Source of the DNA: Pseudomonadota bacterium
Lineage (GTDB): Bacteria > Pseudomonadota > Gammaproteobacteria > Arenicellales > UBA868
Assembly: GCA_018661145.1 (NCBI GenBank)
Contig: JABJIU010000190.1
Span: 1 to 11,056 of the forward strand
DNA length: 11,056 nucleotides
Direction: 5' to 3'
The translations under genes and the position numbers were made by a program. Position 1 is the first letter of the stretch. Every line of letters starts with the position of its first letter. Below are positions 5,775 through 11,056 of this stretch, one piece after another. Below the pieces are notes generated by a model, which ran no database searches, was not told the DNA's origin, and worked only from the letters and a program-made list of their open reading frames with translations.

Positions 5775-6484
5775 CCTATCGACTGACAGAAGTTGTCAAA
5801 CAGCAGGCGCGCATTGTCCTTGAACTGCGGCATATACTGAAGCGCCTCGTCCTCCATGACTTTGAGCGCTCCCGGACCCTTGACCTTATCCAGGGCCGCA
5901 GCATAGGCTGGAACCTCGTTCCACTCGCTGATGGTTTGGTCCTGCAATTCAACGTGGAACTGAATTCCCCAAGCGTGCTTCCCGACCCGCATTGCCTGCC
6001 AGATGCACTCCGGCGAACTTGCAAGCAACTCGGCCCCGGACGGGGGTTGCGTAACTGCCACGGAATGCCACTGTAGGCACTTCATTTGCGGCGCCAAGCC
6101 CTGCATGAGGGGATCATTGTGAGCGGCATCCGTCAGGTATACATCCAGAATGCCAATCTCTGGGGTGCCCTGCACCTCACATTTTCCATCCAGCGCGTCC
6201 GCCAGTAACTGGTGACCAAGACACAGGCCGAGGTACGGTTTTTGCAGATCCCGCACCCAGGTGCGAATGGCCTCCTTTTCGGCAACCAGCCAGGGGCACG
6301 TATCGGTATCCCAGACATCCATGGGACCGCCCATCACCCATAAAGCATCGAACCCGTCGAAGTCTGGGATCGCGTCCCCGGCATCCAACTCGACCGCCTG
6401 CCAGTCAATCCCCGATTCACTGAAGAACTTGCGAAAGATGCCCGGATGCTCGCAGGCGATATGCTGAAAGACGAGTACTTTCAT
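5771..6484 (-). CDS. Class I glutamine amidotransferase-like protein (GMP-synthase-type GATase)
   Basis: The 237-residue protein is a stand-alone class I GATase domain. The catalytic nucleophile is Cys88 in the elbow GLCLGHQLLA (86-95), and the His/Glu pair is in GIQFHVEL (His177, Glu179), so the triad is complete. WVMGGPMDVWD (49-59) is the usual oxyanion strand region. The family hydrolyses gamma-glutamyl amide bonds, typically glutamine. Some members act on other gamma-glutamyl compounds, as PuuD does. It lies 27 bases behind the glutamine synthetase-like gene in the same operon, so it may hydrolyse the product of that ligase or release ammonia from glutamine for a partner enzyme. The nucleophile elbow is of the GuaA/YfeJ kind rather than PuuD's, so I do not call it PuuD. 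Confidence 0.88.
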   Translation of the reverse strand: MKVLVFQHIACEHPGIFRKFFSESGIDWQAVELDAGDAIPDFDGFDALWVMGGPMDVWDTDTCPWLVAEKEAIRTWVRDLQKPYLGLCLGHQLLADALDGKCEVQGTPEIGILDVYLTDAAHNDPLMQGLAPQMKCLQWHSVAVTQPPSGAELLASSPECIWQAMRVGKHAWGIQFHVELQDQTISEWNEVPAYAAALDKVKGPGALKVMEDEALQYMPQFKDNARLLFDNFCQSIG

Positions 6485-6511
6485 GGCAAGGCGTGGGCGA
6501 CGGGTTCAGTT

Positions 6512-7819
6512 CTAACAATCCAACGTATGGTCGCGCTCCCACTGACTGATAGCCGCACTGTAATTGCGCCAATCCTGATGTTTTAGTTTGGCATAACTAT
6601 CGACCAATTCGTTGCCAAGACATGAGCGCAGCACCTTGCTTTTTTCAAATACTCTGATCGCATCCAACAGGTTCGTGGGCAGACGTCGTACGTTCTTTAG
6701 AGTATGACCCTCGGTATACATATTGATATCGAGCGGCTTGCCGGGATTGCGTTTACTGGCAATGCCGTCGAGTCCTGCTGCCAATATGCCAGCCTGCATG
6801 AGATAAGGGTTAGCGGCACCGTCCATTAGGCGCATTTCAAAGCGGCCAACATCTGGAACGCGGACCATATGTGTTCTGTTGTTGCCCCCATAGGTGATGG
6901 CATTGGGCGACCAGGTTGCGCCCGAAAGCGTCACCTGGGCATCAATCCGTTTGTAACTGTTAACCGTTGGGTTAAATACGGCCGTCAGCGCGTCCGCATT
7001 GTGCAGAACGCCTCCGAGAAACTCGTACGCGATCTTGGAAAGCCCCATCTTGTCGCGCGCGTTATGAAACAGATTCTTCTTGCCCGTCTTATCCCAGACC
7101 GAGACGTGGGCGTGACAACCATTGCCCGTCAGGCTTGAAAAGGGCTTCGGCATAAAGGTCGCACGAAGTCCGTGTTTTTCGGCAATCGCCTTTACCATGT
7201 ATTTGAAGAACACATGACGATCTGCAGTGATCAATGCATCGTCATAGTCCCAATTCATTTCAAACTGGCCGTTCGCGTCCTCGTGGTCATTCTGATATGG
7301 CCCCCAGCCAAGAGCAATCATGCAGTCGCAGATCTCACTGATTACATCATAGCGGCGCATCAGTGCGGCCTGGTCATAGCAGGGTTTCTCCTGGGTATCA
7401 CTGGGATCAGACAAAGACATGCCATCAGGACTCACTAGAAAGTATTCACACTCAACGCCCGTCTTCATGCGATAACCCAGCTTCGCCGCCTTTGCAATTT
7501 GTGCTTTCAGGGCCACCCGGGGAGAAGCCTCAACTGACTTTCCGGCCATCATAAGATCGCCTGCCAACCAGCCAACTTCGGGCTTCCATGGCAACTGGAT
7601 CAGACTGGAAGGATCGGGAATCGAGAACATGTCCGGGTGGGCCGGCGTCATGTCTAGCCAGGCTGCAAAGCCGGCAAAACCTGCTCCGTCTTTCTGCATA
7701 CCATTGATGGCCCGGGCAGGCACCAGCTTGGAGCGCAGCACACCGAACAGGTCCACAAAGCTAATCAGAAAATACTTGATCTTTTTTTGCTTGGCGACAG
7801 CGGCCAAATTGATTGCCAT
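6512..7819 (-). CDS. glnT: Type III glutamine synthetase-like ligase (GlnT/GmaS family)
   Basis: The enzyme uses ATP to form a gamma-glutamyl phosphate from glutamate, then an amide with ammonia (glutamine) or a small amine (gamma-glutamylmethylamide in GmaS). The 435-residue protein matches rhizobial GlnT as I remember it almost throughout: KIKYFLISFVDLFGVLRSKL, DGAGFAGFAAWLDMTPAHPD, the metal-binding GVECEYFL (about 121-128), NDHEDANGQFEMNWDYDDA, the ATP-site GNGCHAHVSVWD (232-243), NPTVNSYKRIDA, NNRTHMVRVP (313-322), RFEMRLMDGAANPYL and the C-terminal TLDC. It is not GlnA: it lacks the adenylylation-loop sequence and is shorter. Two ATGs are possible. The AGGGAGG at 7829-7835 abuts the first (7828) but is 9 bases from the second, so I place the start at 7819. 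GlnT and GmaS cannot be told apart by eye, so the substrate is open. Confidence 0.9.
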   Translation of the reverse strand: MAINLAAVAKQKKIKYFLISFVDLFGVLRSKLVPARAINGMQKDGAGFAGFAAWLDMTPAHPDMFSIPDPSSLIQLPWKPEVGWLAGDLMMAGKSVEASPRVALKAQIAKAAKLGYRMKTGVECEYFLVSPDGMSLSDPSDTQEKPCYDQAALMRRYDVISEICDCMIALGWGPYQNDHEDANGQFEMNWDYDDALITADRHVFFKYMVKAIAEKHGLRATFMPKPFSSLTGNGCHAHVSVWDKTGKKNLFHNARDKMGLSKIAYEFLGGVLHNADALTAVFNPTVNSYKRIDAQVTLSGATWSPNAITYGGNNRTHMVRVPDVGRFEMRLMDGAANPYLMQAGILAAGLDGIASKRNPGKPLDINMYTEGHTLKNVRRLPTNLLDAIRVFEKSKVLRSCLGNELVDSYAKLKHQDWRNYSAAISQWERDHTLDC

Positions 7820-7828
7820 AGATACCAT

Positions 7829-7835
7829 CCTCCCT
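7829..7835 (-). promoter_or_regulatory. Strong Shine-Dalgarno site that decides the glnT start
   Basis: The minus strand reads AGGGAGG. It touches the ATG at 7828 and lies 9 bases from the ATG at 7819, so ribosomes should use the latter. It is by far the strongest ribosome binding site in the operon, which suggests the ligase is the most highly translated product. Confidence 0.75.
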
Positions 7836-7885
7836 TGAATTGTTTTCTAAAATGCAGTTCGTAAACTCTTATGCTATTGATGATC

Positions 7886-8536
7886 TCATGAGTTCGGATC
7901 AGGCTCAACGATGAATGAAAGAAACCGGATCGGCAGTTGATTAAGCTCTTCGGGGCCATGCGGGGCATCCGCATCAAAGTAAAGAGAGTCACCTCTGCTC
8001 ATCTCGTAAACACGAGATCCGTGCCGGTAAACCATCACCCCTTCCAATATATAAATAAACTCGACTCCCTCGTGTTGAAACAACGGAAACACATCCGATG
8101 GCTCTGAAATCACAATCAAGTATGGCTCAACACGGGGTGTCCGATCACCCACCGAGTGGCCGAGCAGGTGATACTGATGACCTGCACGGGTGCCGCGCCG
8201 ATCGATAACCAGGCCCTTGCCCTCCTTTACAAAAGATGCCTCACGGTCCTGCTCGTACTTCCTAAAAAGAGCTGTGACAGGCACATTAAGTGCGCCAGCC
8301 AGCGATTGCAGCGTCGTCAGAGAAGGTGATGTCTGACCGTTCTCGATCTTGGACAGCATCCCCGGTGACAAATGCGACTGACGAGCAAGATTTGCTATCG
8401 TCATGCCAAGTTGTGTCCGATACACTCGTACTTGCCTGCCGATCGCATCCTCAAGACGGGTTCCACGCTCCGGAGTCGGCGCGTTAGGATGCTTGTCGAC
8501 GACTTCGAGAGGATGCCTTGAGGGTCTCGGACTCAT
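7886..8536 (-). CDS. XRE-family regulator with C-terminal cupin domain
   Basis: The 216-residue cytoplasmic regulator has a Cro/CI-type helix-turn-helix at about 34-88 (IGRQVRVYRTQLGMTIANLA, then LSPGMLSKIENGQTSPSLTT). A cupin ligand-sensing domain covers about 140-212 (FQHEGVEFIYILEGVMVYRH, GDSLYFDADAPHGP). This is the PuuR/SutR-like layout, in which a metabolite bound by the cupin changes DNA binding. The ATG overlaps the stop of the upstream oxidoreductase as ATGA, and no ribosome binding site is seen, so it is probably made by translational coupling. It is followed after 57 bases by glnT. Its place inside the operon suggests it controls this operon, perhaps sensing the substrate or product. 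Likely repressor, but activator cannot be excluded. Confidence 0.92.
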   Translation of the reverse strand: MSPRPSRHPLEVVDKHPNAPTPERGTRLEDAIGRQVRVYRTQLGMTIANLARQSHLSPGMLSKIENGQTSPSLTTLQSLAGALNVPVTALFRKYEQDREASFVKEGKGLVIDRRGTRAGHQYHLLGHSVGDRTPRVEPYLIVISEPSDVFPLFQHEGVEFIYILEGVMVYRHGSRVYEMSRGDSLYFDADAPHGPEELNQLPIRFLSFIVEPDPNS

Positions 8537-11056
8537 GGACGGTCGTGAAGCCGTTTCACGTTATGGCCTGGAACCGGCACTCTAGTAATCGAACTCGTCG
8601 TGAGCGTAACGCTTCGAAGATCTTCAGGCTCAAGGTTATGAAGCCGTGTTTTACCAGTACATCTCGCCATCATGGACGCCTCACCGGCATTCGCATTCAA
8701 TATCGCTTTAAGGCCCTCGGTGCGTTCGTTGACTGATCTATCCGATTGGAAGACAACCTGTCCTTCACTGATTTCACCGCCCATAGCAATAGCGGCGGTA
8801 ACGCCATAGGTCACCACGCTCGCGCCCATGGCAATAAGACGTGCAGCATCGGTTCCGGATCGCACACCTCCACTGAATACCAGTGTAAGTACCTCTTCCT
8901 TTTTCCGATTCCTAAGTGCCATTACCGTCTCCACCAGCAGTTCAAAACTCGGCTGAGTAACTAGTTCTTCGTGCCAAGCTCCATAATTACCGGTACTGTC
9001 CAGCAGCAAAAAATCATACTCAGCCAAAAGAGCGAACTCTACCGCTGTCTCCACATCTTCGATCGACGAGATACTGATACCCCTTAAACCGTTCTTGCTG
9101 GAGATCGAAGCTTGTTTTGGCAATCCCTCTTGCCACCGCTGAATGTATCCGCCAGCTGTTGGATCGCAGGAGTCGCCTGAACTTAGGGTCTGCAGCCAGT
9201 TAATGCCTCGATTCGGTGGTGTGGCACCGACATAGCCCGCGCCATTGTCATCGATAGCCTGCCAGGCTGCCTGCCTGAGCTCTTCGGGCGCACCATCAAG
9301 GCCGCTAACAAGAAAAGGTTGTCTGAACTTCAGACCCTGACCAAGATCAATGTCGATACGACACGCCTCACGGTAGGGATCAATAACCAGACGCGAAAGA
9401 TTTGCAGGCAGAAAAACGAGGTCGTCCAGCGATGCTGGGCGCTGTGGAGGGTAAGGATTTTCTCGGACCTCAAGACGTTTTTGCAGCATCGCGCGATGTT
9501 TATCTATGTCCTTGGGGTGCGTGCGAGCCATCGAGAAAAGATCCTCCCTATGGCGGACCGAATAATCTGTCGATCCGGTCTCGGTATCGCAGCGGTAACA
9601 CCGCGCCGCCTCCCGCATCGCCGCCTCTTCGTCATAGGTGTCCTCAATTTCAGGGAAAGTCTCCGGTTGATCACCAACGCCGTGAAATACCGGCTCCTCA
9701 AGAGCAAACTGTTCCCATTTCAGATCCTGTGCTACGGGAACCTGGCGCGTACGGTATGGAGTGCGGTAAGCAATCGGCGAATCAATCTTATCCAGCGCCG
9801 CGTGAATGTAATAAGCCGCCCGTTGCCCATGCTGCATCGCCATGACGATAGTCGATCCTCCAAACGCGCCGTCACCTGCAGCAAAAACTTTTGGGTCCGC
9901 TGTGCGCATAGTTGAGAAATCAGCTCGTACCCGATCTGACTCCATCAGTCCTACAGCGCTCAGCGCGTCACTCTCACCTTTTTGTCCGACCGCTGCGATC
10001 ACCCTGCCGCATGGAATTTCAAACGCGCTGTTTTCCACAACAACCGGAGACCGTCTGCCGTCGTCATCAGGTGGGCCTGATTTCGTCCGTACGCACTGCA
10101 TCGCAAGGCTGTCCCCTGAAGTCGCAATGCCTGTCTGAAGCGTGTTGTAGACAAACTCGATGCCCTCTTTCTCCGCATGATGCAACTCGATTTTGCGAGC
10201 TGGAATCTCATCAGGTCCGCGACGGTACACCACTTTTACCGTTTTGCAGCCCGGCAACCGCAAAGCAGCTCTGCATGCATCCATCGCCACATCACCCCCA
10301 CCGACTACGACGACTGTCTCCGGCATTTGTGGACGCTCCCCCGCGTTGATCCGTCTGAGAAAACTCACCCCATCCTCAACTTTCGGATGATTCTCTCCGG
10401 CCACACCCATCGGCTTTCCCCACCAGGCACCGATGGCGAGCAGCACGGCATCGTGCCGCTCCTTGAGTTCATCCAACGATACGTTGGGTCCGAGAGCTGT
10501 GTTGAGGTGTACCGTAAGTCCCGGACACTGATGCTGCAGCCGCTGAATATCTTCTTCGATGATCCCAGATGGCAGGCGAAACTGTGGAATACCCCAGACC
10601 ATGGTTCCACCGAGGCGGTCTGTCATTTCGTAAACCGATACCGAAAAACCGGCCTTGCAAAGCTCGAACGCCGCCGTCAATCCAGCCGGTCCCGAGCCCA
10701 CAATACCCACCGACTCCTGGCGTGAAACCGCGAACTGATTTTTCGGAAGATCCGCTCCAAGCTTGTCCATGACAAAACGTTTGAGGTTACGAATCTGAAC
10801 GGCGCCGTCACTACTCTCACGCCTGCAAGCGGGTTCGCAAGGGGCGTCACATACACGCCCACATATCGAACTAAAGGGATTGGTTGCGGTGATCGCCTCA
10901 AACGCCTCGGCATATTGTTTTTCCCAGATGTATCCAATATAAGACGGCGCATCCGTCCCGATCGGACAGGCCACCTGGCACGGAGCAGGCACATAGTGCG
11001 GATCAGCGGTGTCGTCAGAAAAACCCGGAGGAGAAACAGGGACACTGATTCGTTCA
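8533..11056 (-). CDS. Fused GltD-like / GltB-FMN-domain oxidoreductase, N-terminus beyond the right edge
   Basis: The frame is open to the window edge (21 codons beyond the GTG at 10992), so the true start is probably outside; positions count from that GTG. The N-terminal half is GltD-like: Fe-S cysteines in PCQVACPIGTD (5, 9) and ICGRVCDAPCEPAC (44, 48, 52, 56), FAD-binding GIVGSGPAG (96-104), the NAD(P)H motif VVVVGGGDVAMDAC (227-240) and a second flavin motif AAGDGAFGG (371-379). After a linker with CYRCD (465-469), residues from about 520 resemble the FMN-binding synthase domain of GltB (VFSGGVRSGTDAARLIAMGA at 705-724, AMGGE, HNLEPEDL). The 3Fe-4S cysteine cluster and the amidotransferase domain of GltB are absent. 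It probably passes electrons from NAD(P)H through FAD and Fe-S to an FMN site reducing or oxidising an imine or amino acid. Separate glxB/glxC-like partners could lie upstream. Confidence 0.88.
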   Translation of the reverse strand, partial: ERISVPVSPPGFSDDTADPHYVPAPCQVACPIGTDAPSYIGYIWEKQYAEAFEAITATNPFSSICGRVCDAPCEPACRRESSDGAVQIRNLKRFVMDKLGADLPKNQFAVSRQESVGIVGSGPAGLTAAFELCKAGFSVSVYEMTDRLGGTMVWGIPQFRLPSGIIEEDIQRLQHQCPGLTVHLNTALGPNVSLDELKERHDAVLLAIGAWWGKPMGVAGENHPKVEDGVSFLRRINAGERPQMPETVVVVGGGDVAMDACRAALRLPGCKTVKVVYRRGPDEIPARKIELHHAEKEGIEFVYNTLQTGIATSGDSLAMQCVRTKSGPPDDDGRRSPVVVENSAFEIPCGRVIAAVGQKGESDALSAVGLMESDRVRADFSTMRTADPKVFAAGDGAFGGSTIVMAMQHGQRAAYYIHAALDKIDSPIAYRTPYRTRQVPVAQDLKWEQFALEEPVFHGVGDQPETFPEIEDTYDEEAAMREAARCYRCDTETGSTDYSVRHREDLFSMARTHPKDIDKHRAMLQKRLEVRENPYPPQRPASLDDLVFLPANLSRLVIDPYREACRIDIDLGQGLKFRQPFLVSGLDGAPEELRQAAWQAIDDNGAGYVGATPPNRGINWLQTLSSGDSCDPTAGGYIQRWQEGLPKQASISSKNGLRGISISSIEDVETAVEFALLAEYDFLLLDSTGNYGAWHEELVTQPSFELLVETVMALRNRKKEEVLTLVFSGGVRSGTDAARLIAMGASVVTYGVTAAIAMGGEISEGQVVFQSDRSVNERTEGLKAILNANAGEASMMARCTGKTRLHNLEPEDLRSVTLTTSSITRVPVPGHNVKRLHDRP

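Noticed and set aside
5771..6484. Naming the amidotransferase PuuD because of the Puu-like neighbours
   Set aside because: The nucleophile elbow GLCLGHQ is of the GMP-synthase/YfeJ type. No PuuB, PuuC or PuuP gene is visible.
7820..7828. Start of glnT at the ATG at 7828
   Set aside because: The Shine-Dalgarno sequence directly touches this ATG. The ATG at 7819 has proper 9-base spacing and aligns with the family N-terminus.
9319..9915. Plus-strand open frame of 198 codons
   Set aside because: It lies wholly antisense to the oxidoreductase, which has clear family motifs, and its own translation shows no recognisable domain.

Overview
The window looks like a piece of a gammaproteobacterial chromosome (roughly half G+C, tightly packed, standard genetic code). 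The L13 and S9 proteins and the glycolate oxidase subunits GlcD and GlcF all read as proteobacterial, closest to gammaproteobacterial versions I know. This placement rests on remembered family sequences, not on a search. I see no tRNA or rRNA gene, insertion sequence, CRISPR array or phage gene.

Layout, reading the minus strand from right to left (its direction of transcription). (1) A nitrogen-metabolism operon at 11056-5771. It begins with an oxidoreductase that joins a GltD-like Fe-S/FAD/NAD(P)H half to a GltB-like FMN-synthase half and runs off the right edge. Next come an XRE-cupin regulator overlapping it by ATGA, a type III glutamine synthetase-like enzyme (GlnT/GmaS family) and a class I glutamine amidotransferase-like protein. 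(2) A lone plus-strand Cupin_5/DUF985 gene at 5355-5774. Its stop codon overlaps the amidotransferase stop, and its start is divergent from glcD. (3) glcD-glcE-glcF at 5267-1443, encoding the glycolate oxidase subunits with almost no spacing between genes. (4) rplM-rpsI at 1276-411. (5) A gene-poor stretch at 410-45 with several short inverted repeats, then a possible new minus-strand gene starting at 44 and cut by the left edge.

glcDEF should oxidise glycolate to glyoxylate and feed electrons to the respiratory chain. However, glcE carries an in-frame TGA at 3130-3128, and recognisable GlcE sequence continues in the same frame behind it. The gene is therefore a recent nonsense mutant, a readthrough case or a base error. 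Because glcE sits between two intact genes, the whole complex depends on which it is.

The nitrogen operon is the most interesting part. Its gene content recalls two known gamma-glutamyl amine schemes: the N-methylglutamate/Glx type (GlnT/GmaS with glutamate-synthase-like modules) and the Puu type (GS-like ligase, class I amidotransferase fold, XRE-cupin regulator). It matches neither exactly. A reasonable inference is a regulated pathway that couples an amine or ammonia to glutamate and then processes the product by redox chemistry. The substrate cannot be read from the sequence.
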